DNA of 64,000 nt. Source: Shewanella japonica. GTDB lineage: Bacteria; Pseudomonadota; Gammaproteobacteria; Enterobacterales; Shewanellaceae. Numbering within the stretch: position 1 is the first letter of the stretch; each line of letters starts with the position of its first letter. The notes beneath the pieces are model-generated. The model worked only from the letters and a program-made list of their open reading frames with translations. It was not told where the DNA came from and searched no databases. Positions 46,870-56,648 of this stretch are shown here, in pieces. The position numbers were made by a program, and so were the translations under genes. The stretch covers positions 1,781,001 to 1,845,000 of the forward strand of contig NZ_CP020472.1 in assembly GCF_002075795.1 (NCBI RefSeq), given 5' to 3'.

Positions 46870-48957
46870 TTACAACTTGTAGTTGACGCTTAACATAATC
46901 ATGTGAGCAGTGTAATCGTGACTGTTGCTTCCAAAGGTCATGACATTCCAAATGTTATCAGGAGCGATATCATTTGCTGCATCATTATCTAGGTACTTTT
47001 CAATTTTATAATCAAGACGTAAAGCCATTTTCTCAGTAGCTTGGTATTGACCATATAAATTAACGTTATGCACTTTTGCAAAGTAATCACCGTAGTCTCC
47101 AGTCACACCTTGGCGTACTTGAGTATTACTGTCTGATTCTGAGTAAGTGTAATCTAGACCTAAACGTAGACGGCTATCCATTAAGTTGTTGTAGCTTAGG
47201 TTAGCACCAACAACGTCAACGGTGTCTTCTATGTCAGCTTGCCAAGTAGGGCCAGAGAACGTGCTACTGCCAGATTGTTGTGACTCAATAACCTGATGGT
47301 TATAGAATGCATTTAGCATAACGTCTTTGTTAAACATGTAGTTTACATTAACGTCGTAACTGGTGTCTTTTGACTCAGTTAACCCAATCTCGGTATCAAT
47401 GTAGTCATCTAATGCGTAACGAACACCTAAATCAATTGTTAATGCATCGATTGGTGTATGGCTAACACGAGCTTCAACCATGCTACGATCACGATCTGCT
47501 AAATAATATTTACGTAGTAAGTCGTTATTTTCTGAAGAGGTCCACTCAGAAGCTTGGTAATCAGAACCATCTCGACTTCCGAAACTACCTTTTACCCACA
47601 TGTCCCAGTTTTCAAAACTGTTTAAGCGGTAACGAGCCCAAATAGTGCTTTCTTCAGTGACTTCACGCTCTGAGTAACTGCGCTCATCACGTTTATAATC
47701 AACACCACCGTCTAACTTCATACCACGGTTAATGCGATAGTCAGCACCAATTTTTGCACGGTGAGTTGTTTGATCATAAGGGGTGTTATAAGCGACTTGG
47801 CCGTTAACATCATTAATGCTGATTTGAGTCCACTCTTCAATATTCGTGTTGTTTTCACGGTCAGAGTAGTCGTAACTACCCGATACTCGAACAGAACGGT
47901 TAACGCGGCTGACTGCTTTTAATGTCATGCCAGTTAAATCAACTTTAGCATCAACAGATTCAGTTGGCACACTATAGCCATAACCAGACGTTACCACGTC
48001 TTGATCTTGGCTCATTTGACCGAACATCAAGCGACCGCTAACAGCAGTACCATTTTCAGTGTATTGACCTAGCAGCGACACGATATGTGATTCGTTATCA
48101 GGATTAAGTGCCATATAGCCACGAGTCTGAGCACCAAAAGTCGGATTAAACGCATTATCGTAGCTTAATTCAGCATTATCATTTTTAAAGATAGAGCCAT
48201 CGTAGTTTAAGCTTGTGAACCAGTTTTTACCGCTAAATTTGATACCAGCATTGATGGTATCAGTTGTGTAGTCAACAGGCTCTGCAATCATCATTGACTG
48301 ATTGAAGAAGCTACCTGAAGCTGTCTTAGTGCCTGTTTTTTCTTCACGTTGATAATTAACGTAAGTGGTCAACATTGATTCAGTTTGATATTCAAAACCA
48401 AGGCCTGCACGTTCGCGTTTCAGTGAAAGCTCAAATGGGTTAAGGCTACTATATAGCTCTGACATACCGTCAGTTGAACCAGCAGTGACCCAGTTATCGG
48501 GTAATGTGAGGTCTGAACCGCCAATACCTTGATACGGAGACATAACAGTGTTTGAGCTGTAAGTCGCTAATGAGCGGTAATTTAGGTTGAAGTTGTACTG
48601 GCCTAATTTACCAACATTTACATCCAAACGGCCATTATCTAAGCCAAGATCTGTAGCTTCAACTTTCGCTCTATAACCCGATTCTCCGATGTAATTAACA
48701 TCAGCATCTAATTTAGGCGCGATTTCATTGTCACTACCAAAAGCATTAGCTGAGTGAATATCATCTTCACTGTTATAACCAACGCCAACGCCAACACTTC
48801 CAGTAACACCCGTTTCTACAGCACAACCTTTACAGACCCATTTATCAAATTTAACTTTATCTGTATTGGCATTGCCGACACCGTAACCATCTGCTGCCAT
48901 TGCAAATCCAGCATTGGCAACTAACGCTAAGGTGATAATATTCAGTTTAAATTTCAT
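46870..48957 (-). CDS. mtrB: MtrB, outer-membrane beta-barrel of the metal-reduction conduit
   Basis: A 695-residue MtrB/PioB porin. A signal peptide ends at FAMAAD, followed by the diagnostic CKGC motif at residues 42-45. About 28 amphipathic strands then alternate with short turns and long outer loops (many Asn-Tyr and Tyr-Arg strand patterns), ending in LSVNYKL. It forms the sheath through which MtrA passes electrons to MtrC. The length is close to that of S. oneidensis MtrB (697). It lies 12 bases downstream of mtrA in the same operon. Confidence 0.95.
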   Translation of the reverse strand: MKFKLNIITLALVANAGFAMAADGYGVGNANTDKVKFDKWVCKGCAVETGVTGSVGVGVGYNSEDDIHSANAFGSDNEIAPKLDADVNYIGESGYRAKVEATDLGLDNGRLDVNVGKLGQYNFNLNYRSLATYSSNTVMSPYQGIGGSDLTLPDNWVTAGSTDGMSELYSSLNPFELSLKRERAGLGFEYQTESMLTTYVNYQREEKTGTKTASGSFFNQSMMIAEPVDYTTDTINAGIKFSGKNWFTSLNYDGSIFKNDNAELSYDNAFNPTFGAQTRGYMALNPDNESHIVSLLGQYTENGTAVSGRLMFGQMSQDQDVVTSGYGYSVPTESVDAKVDLTGMTLKAVSRVNRSVRVSGSYDYSDRENNTNIEEWTQISINDVNGQVAYNTPYDQTTHRAKIGADYRINRGMKLDGGVDYKRDERSYSEREVTEESTIWARYRLNSFENWDMWVKGSFGSRDGSDYQASEWTSSENNDLLRKYYLADRDRSMVEARVSHTPIDALTIDLGVRYALDDYIDTEIGLTESKDTSYDVNVNYMFNKDVMLNAFYNHQVIESQQSGSSTFSGPTWQADIEDTVDVVGANLSYNNLMDSRLRLGLDYTYSESDSNTQVRQGVTGDYGDYFAKVHNVNLYGQYQATEKMALRLDYKIEKYLDNDAANDIAPDNIWNVMTFGSNSHDYTAHMIMLSVNYKL

Positions 48958-48969
48958 AGTCGTACATCC

Positions 48970-49959
48970 TTAACGCTGAAGTAATTTGCCAGAAGGGTGG
49001 TTTGAACCATGTACTTGGCTATGACAATTTAAGCAACTGCGGCCACCAGTAAAGGCATTATCACCAACATTAGAACCCATACCTGTGTTCCCTAAATATG
49101 CATTGCTAGCATGGCCATCGCTGGCATGACATTGCTGACATAGTTGTGGAGCACGAGTTTTTAGCATTCCTTCGTTTACGCTGCCATGTGGATTATGACA
49201 AGTGACACAATTTTCTGTCACTGGAGCATGTTCCCATAGTTTAGGGCCGCGTTTTTCAGCGTGACATGAGTAACAGGTTTCGTTCACACTTGGTTTAACC
49301 AAGTCTGAATCAGTCATGCTGCCATGTGGATTATGACAATCACTACATGTCATTTGATTCCATTTCATTGGATGACTAGAGCGTTTGTTCATGTCAGTTT
49401 TTTGCTTGGTATGACAACTAGTACACACTTCCATTTCTGTCTTTTTATCCAGAATAGGGTCGTTAGCAGTGTGAACACTGTGACAAGATGCACAAGCAAC
49501 ATCAGCATTGTCGTGATGGCTGGTATTCCAAGACATACGTTCGTCATCTAAATGACAACCCATACAAACACTGTTTTGTTTTTCAGGAGATAACGTTGAG
49601 TCTGGGCCAAATGCAATGACAGGTTCATTACCGCCACGGTTATGTTTACCCATTGGGCCGTGACATGCTTCACATTGAAGACCTGCCATTGGGCTTTTTG
49701 AAGAGTCAATTGCACCGTGAACGCCTTTAAATAGGTCCATCACTTTTTCAGAGCGTCTATGACACATTAAGCAAGAGTCAGCCCCTTTGGGTGAGTAACT
49801 CCCTTCTTCGAACTTTTTGTCTAATACAGCTTCGACTTCTTCAGGTGTCATTTTGGCATCCCATTTCGACGCATAGGCCGAATGAGACATCCCAAGAGAT
49901 AGCAGTGCAATTGCCATAAAGGTTGGGATTAAAGAGTTTAATTTCATTTTAATTTTCAT
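48970..49959 (-). CDS. mtrA: MtrA, periplasmic decahaem cytochrome c
   Basis: A secreted cytochrome with ten CxxCH haem sites between about residues 63 and 310, in order CLMC, CEAC, CMGC, CASC, CTSC, CSDC, CYSC, CVTC, CQQC and CLNC. The end [14 protein letters not shown] is that of Shewanella MtrA. The frame is open to 49983 (337 residues), but MKIKMKLN after eight residues is the sensible signal-peptide start (49959, 329 residues), with a cleavage near AYASKWD. It takes electrons from periplasmic carriers and spans the MtrB barrel. Confidence 0.95.
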   Translation of the reverse strand: MKIKMKLNSLIPTFMAIALLSLGMSHSAYASKWDAKMTPEEVEAVLDKKFEEGSYSPKGADSCLMCHRRSEKVMDLFKGVHGAIDSSKSPMAGLQCEACHGPMGKHNRGGNEPVIAFGPDSTLSPEKQNSVCMGCHLDDERMSWNTSHHDNADVACASCHSVHTANDPILDKKTEMEVCTSCHTKQKTDMNKRSSHPMKWNQMTCSDCHNPHGSMTDSDLVKPSVNETCYSCHAEKRGPKLWEHAPVTENCVTCHNPHGSVNEGMLKTRAPQLCQQCHASDGHASNAYLGNTGMGSNVGDNAFTGGRSCLNCHSQVHGSNHPSGKLLQR

Positions 49960-50041
49960 AGTAAGGCTTCCCAATCTATCCATGATGTAGATGTATTTAT
50001 AGTTGTAAAAGGGAGAAGCGAGCTTCTCCCTGATATTACAA

Positions 50042-52024
50042 TTACATGTTCACCGCAGTGTGATCGAAGATAGTTGGCTTATGACATCCCATACAGAACT
50101 CAAGTTGAGCTGAAGCATTGGCATCATCGTAAGAACCATTTACAACCGCGCCTTGGCCTTCTGCGTGAGCTTTAATTTCATCGAAGCCATGACAAGAAGC
50201 ACAAGTGGCTGTGATTGGCGTTGTGTATTCGCCAGCTGAAGTGGCTAATGCGCCTTTCTGTTTGAATGCATCAAGATTGAAGTCATTATGACATTGCGCA
50301 CAATCACTGATGATACCTTCCTCGCCATGAACACTATGAAGTTTCATTTCAAGTGCACCTTGATTACCACCTGAAGCGTATGTGCCATCAGGAGTATGAC
50401 AAGTCACACAAGCATCAACACCTACAACTACTTCACCTTCGTCATTTTCGCGACCTAATTGTTCAGTCATGACAAAACCTGCATGGTAGCCTTTGTGAAT
50501 TTCAAATGTTTCACCGTGACAGTTTTCACAGGTATTAAAGGCGACTGAATCAGTATGACGCATGCTTGGAGCTTCGCCTGAGAAAGTGCCAAATACTAAG
50601 TCTGCTTTCATACTTGTTGTAGCAATATCTTCACCACAATCAACCGCCTCAGTACCGTCGTTACACATTTCTAAACCAACGAAAGTAAATGCAGTGTCAG
50701 TATCTTGGATGCCAGCAGGTGAGTACTCATCAAACGGAAGGGCTGGTAGGGTGTATTGTAATGCACCTGCTTCTACAGAAACATTTTCACCTAATTCACC
50801 ATTTTTAACCAAGTCGTAAGCGACTTTTGCTTGTCCGTTTCCTGGGCTTGCGTTGTACCCCATGATTGGGAAGTTTGGACCCACATTAGTGATAGTCTCA
50901 ATACGTTGGATTTTGCTTACGAGAGTTGATGCATCAATTGCAGTACCCGCAGCATCAGTAATCGTGACAGACAGTGTGGCTGTTTTGTCTGAATTAACGA
51001 TTAATGAAGATGTCATGCCGTACATATCAATGAAGGCTTTTTTCTGTACGAAATCGCCAGTGTGAATCTCTTCTGTCCAGCTAGCGTTATGACATGCGAT
51101 ACAGTTTGAGTTATCAGACTGTTGTGAATGACCTTCACCCGCTTTGAAGTCAATGTTCGTGTGACAACTTGTACAAGTTTCCATTGTTGGAATACGTGTC
51201 CAGTTACCCCATTCAGTTAACTCTTCTGATTCAATGTGACAGCTTTGACAGTTGTCTTGAACGATAGCGTGTGCAGTTTCGGCAGTATAATCATTACGGC
51301 CCCACACTTTGTTTGAGTTATGAACGTTATGAACTAAGTGAGCGAATGCCACTTCAGGTTTACCGCGGCCATCTGCCCATTCTTGGGTATGACAAGTAAT
51401 ACACGTTTCAACCGTAGTGGCTTTGTGGTAAATCTTCTCGCCTTCAGCGTGACATGCTGCACACGCTTCGTGAGATACGATATTTTTAGTGTATAGCGCT
51501 TCGTAACCTTCACCGTCGAAATCAGCAACAATTTCACTGACCGGTACTTCTGTAACACCATCTAATAACGTTGATGCTTCTGCAACAACATTAAAACGTT
51601 GAGTTAATTCTGAATTGAATGTATCTGTATCGAAGCTTTCGAAAGTGAAGTCGTAGCTACCGTTTTTGTTATCAACAAAAGTAGAGGTTGAGCCAAGCTT
51701 CTGCCAGTTCGCGCTGTTTCCTGCGCCGCTAGCGCCTGCAGGGATAAGCTGAGCTGCATTTTCAATTGAAAAGTCTTTTAATCCGACTACTGCTTCATCA
51801 TCTTCATTAGTCGCATAAACTTTAACTGTAGGGATATTGTCGGCATAAGTTACTGACAGCACTTCTAAATTAAGCTGTTCAATTGCTTCTGCTGGTGTTC
51901 CACCAGGAAGACCAGGGTTGCCATCTTTACCATCATCACCGTCACTGCCACAGCCTGTTAAGGCTACGCTGACTGCACTTGCTACAAGCATTAGTGCGAT
52001 TTTTGAATTTTTTTTGTTCATCAT
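50042..52024 (-). CDS. mtrC: MtrC, outer-membrane decahaem cytochrome c lipoprotein
   Basis: A 660-residue surface cytochrome. The signal peptide ends in lipobox ALTGC, then a Gly/Asp-rich linker. There are ten CxxCH sites in two groups of five: CAAC, CITC, CQSC, CTSC, CIAC and CENC, CVTC, CAQC, CASC, CMGC. Each group follows a beta-barrel-type domain. Similarity to S. oneidensis MtrC is clear in CISC/CITC-HTQ...DGRGKP and IVSHE-CA-CH. It is the terminal reductase for ferric and manganese oxides, flavins and electrodes. mtrA follows 58 bases later. Confidence 0.94.
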   Translation of the reverse strand: MMNKKNSKIALMLVASAVSVALTGCGSDGDDGKDGNPGLPGGTPAEAIEQLNLEVLSVTYADNIPTVKVYATNEDDEAVVGLKDFSIENAAQLIPAGASGAGNSANWQKLGSTSTFVDNKNGSYDFTFESFDTDTFNSELTQRFNVVAEASTLLDGVTEVPVSEIVADFDGEGYEALYTKNIVSHEACAACHAEGEKIYHKATTVETCITCHTQEWADGRGKPEVAFAHLVHNVHNSNKVWGRNDYTAETAHAIVQDNCQSCHIESEELTEWGNWTRIPTMETCTSCHTNIDFKAGEGHSQQSDNSNCIACHNASWTEEIHTGDFVQKKAFIDMYGMTSSLIVNSDKTATLSVTITDAAGTAIDASTLVSKIQRIETITNVGPNFPIMGYNASPGNGQAKVAYDLVKNGELGENVSVEAGALQYTLPALPFDEYSPAGIQDTDTAFTFVGLEMCNDGTEAVDCGEDIATTSMKADLVFGTFSGEAPSMRHTDSVAFNTCENCHGETFEIHKGYHAGFVMTEQLGRENDEGEVVVGVDACVTCHTPDGTYASGGNQGALEMKLHSVHGEEGIISDCAQCHNDFNLDAFKQKGALATSAGEYTTPITATCASCHGFDEIKAHAEGQGAVVNGSYDDANASAQLEFCMGCHKPTIFDHTAVNM

Positions 52025-52250
52025 TTGTCCCTGCGTATTAAGACATTGCTTAAATTTGACTTGGCTTATTTAGTGCCTAGATACATAGTCTTTTGAGTCA
52101 ATTCAGCTTTTTGGGTTTTAAATTCATCATTTACAAGGTTAATCCACAACAAGATAAAAATCTTTAAATCTAGACTGATACTGTGAAGCAGATCGGTCTA
52201 TTTATAAAGAGGTATAATATTTGTCGTTCTAACTCGCTTTAAATCAGTAA

Positions 52251-52283
52251 AAAGCAAAAAGAGCCGCACATTGGCGACTCTTT
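52251..52283 (-). terminator. Terminator between the OmcA-type gene and mtrC
   Basis: On the minus strand, AAAGAGTCGCC is followed by GCGGCTCTTTTTGC, giving an imperfect stem with a G-T pair and a T5 tract. It lies about 20 bases after the OmcA-type stop, so mtrCAB may have its own promoter in the 225 bases that remain. Confidence 0.7.
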
Positions 52284-52300
52284 ATTTTGCTAATTAACCT

Positions 52301-54436
52301 TTACTGTCCACCCCAATTAGAGTGTGCTTCAAGGATTTGTCCATCGTTATGACAAGTTGAACATGTTTCAACCACATTCAATGCATCATAGTCAGCTTCT
52401 GGAACTCCTAATGAATCAATCGTACCGACAACACCGCCATTAGTTTCAATGTGTTGGATAGTTGATTCGCTTAAACCATATGGAGGTACGTGACAACTAA
52501 CACAAGCTGCAGTTTGTGGAGATACAACGAGCAATCCATTGTCATCTTTACCAAATGCAACTGGTGTAGATTCAGCAGTGATGTTTTGGATAGAGAATCC
52601 ATCTTCACCATGACATGCCTGACATTCAGTTTTCTTGAAGAATAACGAACCACTTGAGTCATAAACGTAATGCTTCGAGTGAACTTTAAATGCTAGGTTA
52701 GAAGATTCACCACCTGATGTTGCACGGGTACCATTATGACAAGAAGCACAGCCATCGATGTCATTGGTATAACGGTGAGTGATTTCAGTTGTGTGACATT
52801 GCTGACAATCTGCCATTTCTGCATGTTGCATACGTGGTGATTCTTCAACAACTGTACCATCTAAGTTGAAGTAGTAAGTGTCAGAGGTTACGTAAGGAGC
52901 ACTCTGATCACCAGCATCTAAATCTTCTTCGTTACAGTACTCGATGACGCCTCTGTGAGAACAAACATGAAGTTGACTGCTTAGGACGATAGTTGAACCT
53001 GCATCAATCAATGTTGCGATATCAAAGCTATCAGCACTGACTGTAGAGGTAATAGAACCATCCGCTTCTTCAACAAAGGTGTCGTAACCTACTTTTTGGT
53101 AGTTCACTAAGAAGTCATCAGTTAATACACCATTAATGACGATAGCACTGTTGAATCCACCATATTGGTATGGGCGAGGATCAATTTGGTTAATCGCAAC
53201 TAATTCTTCACCATTTTTCACTGTGAAGTTTACTTTAATTTCTGATTCATCATCGGCAACAGTCATTGAGTTGAATTCAACTTTGAGTGTTGTTGCTAAG
53301 AAATTACTGTTTAATGCGTAATGGGCTTCATTTGCTCCACGAGCGCGTTCGCCGTCTTTATGACAAGTTAAACAGTTATTGCCTTGTTGATGTGAAGCAG
53401 GAACACCGGCAGCTTCAGCAGCAGGGCTTGGGCTATGACAGCTCCAACATGCAGTGGTATCAACATCAGCTTTCCAGCTATCAGTTAAGTTAAACTCTTC
53501 ATTTGGATTATGACAAGTTAAACAGTTTGATGTCATTTGTGGGTAAACACCCGCGTCAGAGAAGTTAGCTTCAGTATGGATACTGTGAACCATACCTTTG
53601 ATTGAACCATCGTATTCATACGCTTCGCCAATTGCATTACCTTCGCTATCGGTATCCTGTTTGCTATAGCTGTTGTAATCAGTGTGACAGAAAGAACATG
53701 CTTCTTCTGTGTTATGTTTACTGCCATGCATTGATAATTCACCTGCTTGATCAGCACGGTGACAGGTTTGACAATCTGAATTTGCAAGAATTTGTAGTGG
53801 TTTTTCAACTTCTACATCAGTTGCTGGTACCCAATAGAAGAAACTATTGTTAACTAACGTTTGTGATTCGTTGTTGGTTGTTTTGATAGACATGTAAACG
53901 CCGTTGGTTGCGTCTGCCATGTAGTCGTATTTATCTAAAGTGTCGATTGCTTTATCAATTGTAATTGAATAGCTACCATCTTTATTATCAACGAAGCAAT
54001 CTTCACATTCACTTTTACTACCATCAAAGTAGCTAGAGCCTGTGAAGTAACCATCGCCTTTGTCTTTATTGAAGTAACTTAGCCAAATTTGTCTATCGAC
54101 ACTTGGATTAACAATTTCGTCTTCACCTGGCTCATTTGCAGAACCAACTCGTCCGAAAGATATCGTAGCGATATCAGCAAGTGTTAGACCTGTAAGAGCA
54201 ACACCGTTTGCATCAGCTAATTTAAAATCAACAGTTAGAAATTGATTTTCATCAACGCTTGCTGTGGTAATTGTGCTCGTTAACGCTGAAACAGAACCAA
54301 CTGGTTTGCCTACAACACCGTCTTCACCATCACTACCGTCGGTACCGTCACTGCCACAGCCGGATAAAGCGAAGGCTATTAAGCCAGCACTAAATACCGC
54401 TTTAGCAGTAGTATTGAAATTGAATTTTTTCATCAT
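52301..54436 (-). CDS. omcA: OmcA/MtrC-family outer-membrane decahaem cytochrome c
   Basis: A second surface lipocytochrome. The frame opens at 54538, but MMKKFNFNTTAKAVFSAG is the start of OmcA proteins, and AGGGAACA stands before its ATG at 54436 (711 residues). Lipobox ALSGC is followed by a GSDG repeat. Ten CxxCH sites: CQTC, CSFC, CLTC, CWSC, CLTC, CQQC, CASC, CQAC, CVSC, CSTC. The end (HIETNGGVV...CSTCHNDGQ) matches OmcA, while the middle is more divergent than in MtrC. An OmcA-like paralogue is an alternative name. UndA, with eleven haems, does not fit the count. Confidence 0.82.
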   Translation of the reverse strand: MMKKFNFNTTAKAVFSAGLIAFALSGCGSDGTDGSDGEDGVVGKPVGSVSALTSTITTASVDENQFLTVDFKLADANGVALTGLTLADIATISFGRVGSANEPGEDEIVNPSVDRQIWLSYFNKDKGDGYFTGSSYFDGSKSECEDCFVDNKDGSYSITIDKAIDTLDKYDYMADATNGVYMSIKTTNNESQTLVNNSFFYWVPATDVEVEKPLQILANSDCQTCHRADQAGELSMHGSKHNTEEACSFCHTDYNSYSKQDTDSEGNAIGEAYEYDGSIKGMVHSIHTEANFSDAGVYPQMTSNCLTCHNPNEEFNLTDSWKADVDTTACWSCHSPSPAAEAAGVPASHQQGNNCLTCHKDGERARGANEAHYALNSNFLATTLKVEFNSMTVADDESEIKVNFTVKNGEELVAINQIDPRPYQYGGFNSAIVINGVLTDDFLVNYQKVGYDTFVEEADGSITSTVSADSFDIATLIDAGSTIVLSSQLHVCSHRGVIEYCNEEDLDAGDQSAPYVTSDTYYFNLDGTVVEESPRMQHAEMADCQQCHTTEITHRYTNDIDGCASCHNGTRATSGGESSNLAFKVHSKHYVYDSSGSLFFKKTECQACHGEDGFSIQNITAESTPVAFGKDDNGLLVVSPQTAACVSCHVPPYGLSESTIQHIETNGGVVGTIDSLGVPEADYDALNVVETCSTCHNDGQILEAHSNWGGQ

Positions 54437-54547
54437 TGTTCCCTGCAAGAGATTTTTTATTCGTACTTGATTCTTCATCATAAAATCAAGTGTATGGATA
54501 TTATCCAAGCTTTTAATAAGCCTCTTTATTTTATTCACTTAGTTCTA

Positions 54548-54562
54548 TAATCACTGTGATTA
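54548..54562. promoter_or_regulatory. Palindromic operator candidate before omcA
   Basis: TAATCACTGTGATTA is a perfect 7-bp inverted repeat with a single central base, 112 bases upstream of the omcA start. Its half-site contains GTGA, as in CRP/FNR-type sites, but the spacing is too short for a canonical one. Confidence 0.5.
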
Positions 54563-54876
54563 AGATCTTAGTATGCCTAAAGAGGTATTTTGAAATCTGC
54601 AATTTGCAAGTTGGCATATTGAAAATGTTATGCCGGCGGGAGTGTTATTGCTCATCCGTTGCAATATTGTAGTTTTTCAGTGTTTTATTAAGCTGTTAGG
54701 AATATTCAATTTCAGTAAGCATAACGAATAAATCCATTATTCAATGTACCATCACATACATTACTTACGTCTAAAATTGCCATTACTAATAATAGGTCTT
54801 TTAGTTAAAAAATGTATGCATAATCAGGTGATTTTTGGCTGATTTTAATGGTCAACTACAAGCTTTTTAAGGAAAT

Positions 54877-54892
54877 TGTGATGTAGATCTCA
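54877..54892. promoter_or_regulatory. CRP-like site upstream of omcA
   Basis: TGTGATGTAGATCTCA matches TGTGA-N6-TCACA with one mismatch. Shewanella mtr genes are known to depend on CRP. The distance of about 440 bases from the omcA start makes direct action uncertain. Confidence 0.45.
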
Positions 54893-55070
54893 TATTTATT
54901 GCGCGATTAATAATGAGTGGCCAAATCAATAGACTTTTGAAATGAATTTAGTATTGAAATTTAAAGTTATTGCATAAACATGCATTTACCTTAGTTGTGA
55001 TAAATTATGTGCAAATTGGGCAATGATTGTGCAAACAGTCATGTTCATATCGAATGAGCCATAATTTCGC

Positions 55071-55099
55071 TTGATCATGGCAGGGGCTTAGGGGATAAT
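55071..55099 (+). promoter_or_regulatory. Promoter of ffs (4.5S RNA)
   Basis: TTGATC (55071-55076) and GATAAT (55094-55099) are separated by 17 bases and lie about 50 bases before the mature RNA, implying a short 5' leader that is processed off. Confidence 0.65.
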
Positions 55100-55149
55100 C
55101 CTGCCGTTCACATTAAAAGAAGCGTTTAATGTGAAATCTATGGTGACCT

Positions 55150-55252
55150 TAGGGTCCCCTCGCAATGATAACTTGTGAACTCGGCCAGGCCCGGAAGGGA
55201 GCAACCGCAGCAGGTGACTCATGTGCCGAGGTGTGGCTCTAGGGGAACCTCC
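55150..55252 (+). ncRNA. ffs: 4.5S signal recognition particle RNA
   Basis: The conserved SRP domain IV core is present: GGCCAGGCCCGGAAGGGAGCA, that is, a GGAA tetraloop with the symmetric and asymmetric internal loops. The arms AGGGTCCCCT and AGGGGAACCT close the long hairpin. The mature ends are estimated from pairing. A CTTTTTG tract follows. The RNA binds Ffh and targets membrane proteins to FtsY and the translocon. Confidence 0.94.
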
Positions 55253-55343
55253 AAATCCTCTTTTTGTTATCTTCTTTATTACGTTTTATCTTTTACTAGC
55301 CAGTTTGTAATCGGTTTTTAATATTTGTATCTATTAACACCAA

Positions 55344-55670
55344 TTATGTGTTCTCTAAGCTTGGTAATGCTGCAACTTTAGCTTTTGCTTCAGCCTCTTC
55401 TTCGGCTAAACGTCTTTTTAAGTTCGATTTTAAAAATTCTCTAGACTTCTCTAATGCGGCCTGTATTTCTTTTTTCATATTTTGAAGTTCATTATAATCT
55501 TCAAAAAAATACGTATCGACTAGATGTCTGATATAGCGAACAGGCAACTGATTTAACGTCACGCAGCATAAGTCGGCAAGGTATTCTTCTGGCAGTTCCT
55601 CCATTAACCCTTCATCTCTTAATATTTCCATTAATAAGACTTCATAATAATTGCGAATATCAACCTGCAT
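55344..55670 (-). CDS. ComFB-domain protein
   Basis: A 108-residue protein beginning QVDIRNYYEVLLMEIL, with LADLCCVTLNQLPVRYIRH, the pattern of the late-competence ComFB family. A 40-residue charged helical tail follows (KSREFLKSNLKRRLAEEEAEAKAK). ComFB is found well beyond competent bacteria, and members in other phyla have been reported to bind cyclic di-nucleotides. No competence genes are nearby. It is monocistronic or the end of the operon that starts upstream. Confidence 0.83.
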   Translation of the reverse strand: MQVDIRNYYEVLLMEILRDEGLMEELPEEYLADLCCVTLNQLPVRYIRHLVDTYFFEDYNELQNMKKEIQAALEKSREFLKSNLKRRLAEEEAEAKAKVAALPSLENT

Positions 55671-55709
55671 AATTTACTCCGATGGCGCTACTTTTATATC
55701 AGTTTGCAA

Positions 55710-56612
55710 CTAGATTGAGTTGGCTGCAATAAAAAGTTGGCTATGGCGTTGGGTTAATTCAGTTTCATCGCGGCTATAACCACCACCGATAACTGCCGCG
55801 ATTGGGATTTGAGCCTTTTTTGCTGTAGATAAAATTATTGTATCTCTGGCTAAAATTCCAGCGGTTGAAATGTTGAGATAGCCTAGATCATCGTCAATGT
55901 GGATATCTACGCCTGCATCATAAAGGATTAAATCTGGTTGATGGATATTAATAAGGTAGGGAACAACTTCTGTTATTGTCTCGATAAATCGATCATCATT
56001 GGTATATTTGTGAAATTCAACATCGTGATCTGATTTTGCTTTTCGCGCTGGGAAGTTTTTAAGGCAATGAAATGAGCAAGTAACAATATTAGTATTATTA
56101 CTGGCTAATGTGGCAGTGCCGTCTCCTTGGTGTACATCACAGTCAATGATTAACACTTTACTGGCTTTACCTGAATTGATCATAGTCGATGCGGCTAATA
56201 TCAAATCGTTAAAAATACAGAAGCCACTACCGAAATCTTGGTGGGCATGATGGTAACCACCACTTAAGTGTAAAGCGACGCCATTTTCGATTGCCAATTT
56301 AGCGCAAAGTACAGTGCCATTAACTGCATGTAAGGTTCTGTCTACTAATGATTCACTCCAAGGGAAACCAATCCGCCTCATTTGTTTTTTATCGAGTGTG
56401 TTAGCTAAAAAGCCATCTACATAATCGGGATCATGAACTTGTTTTAGTTGGTCTATGCAAATTTTAGTAGGAGAGTGAAAGTCTTTTGTATTGGCTATGC
56501 CGCTTGAAATTAAATATTGCTGTAATAATTGATATTTCGTGGTTGGAAAGCGGTGCGCACTCGGTAACACCAGCTTAGAGTAGCTGGTGTGATAAACAAG
56601 TGGTATGCCCAA
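55710..56612 (-). CDS. Histone-deacetylase-like hydrolase
   Basis: A 300-residue arginase/deacetylase-fold protein. It has HLSGGYHHAHQDFGSGFCIFND, with the paired active-site histidines, the zinc ligands in DCDVHQGDG, and YDAGVDIH for the last metal ligand. In bacteria such proteins deacetylate acetylpolyamines, acetoin-type or other small substrates, or proteins. The substrate is not predictable. It is followed by comFB in the same direction (39-base gap) and is preceded by the DUF2057 gene. Confidence 0.9.
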   Translation of the reverse strand: MGIPLVYHTSYSKLVLPSAHRFPTTKYQLLQQYLISSGIANTKDFHSPTKICIDQLKQVHDPDYVDGFLANTLDKKQMRRIGFPWSESLVDRTLHAVNGTVLCAKLAIENGVALHLSGGYHHAHQDFGSGFCIFNDLILAASTMINSGKASKVLIIDCDVHQGDGTATLASNNTNIVTCSFHCLKNFPARKAKSDHDVEFHKYTNDDRFIETITEVVPYLINIHQPDLILYDAGVDIHIDDDLGYLNISTAGILARDTIILSTAKKAQIPIAAVIGGGYSRDETELTQRHSQLFIAANSI

Positions 56613-56648
56613 ATGTAAAACCGAAAGCGCAGAGGGGATGAAGAAAAG

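Larger units (their letters stand above)
54437..55149. other. Long non-coding region between omcA and ffs with regulatory sites
   Basis: About 700 bases without a credible gene. It holds a perfect palindrome TAATCAC-T-GTGATTA (54548-54562), a CRP-like site (54877-54892) and the ffs promoter (55071-55099). The middle part is strongly AT-rich. It must contain the promoter of the OmcA-type gene. Confidence 0.6.

Noticed and set aside
51899..51985. Gly-Asp-rich stretch after the MtrC lipobox as a collagen-like domain
   Set aside because: Too short, and typical of the flexible linker of OmcA/MtrC lipoproteins.
54439..54538. N-terminal extension of the OmcA-type protein starting at 54538
   Set aside because: The 34 extra residues are not signal-peptide-like. 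A good ribosome-binding site and the OmcA-type start are at 54436.
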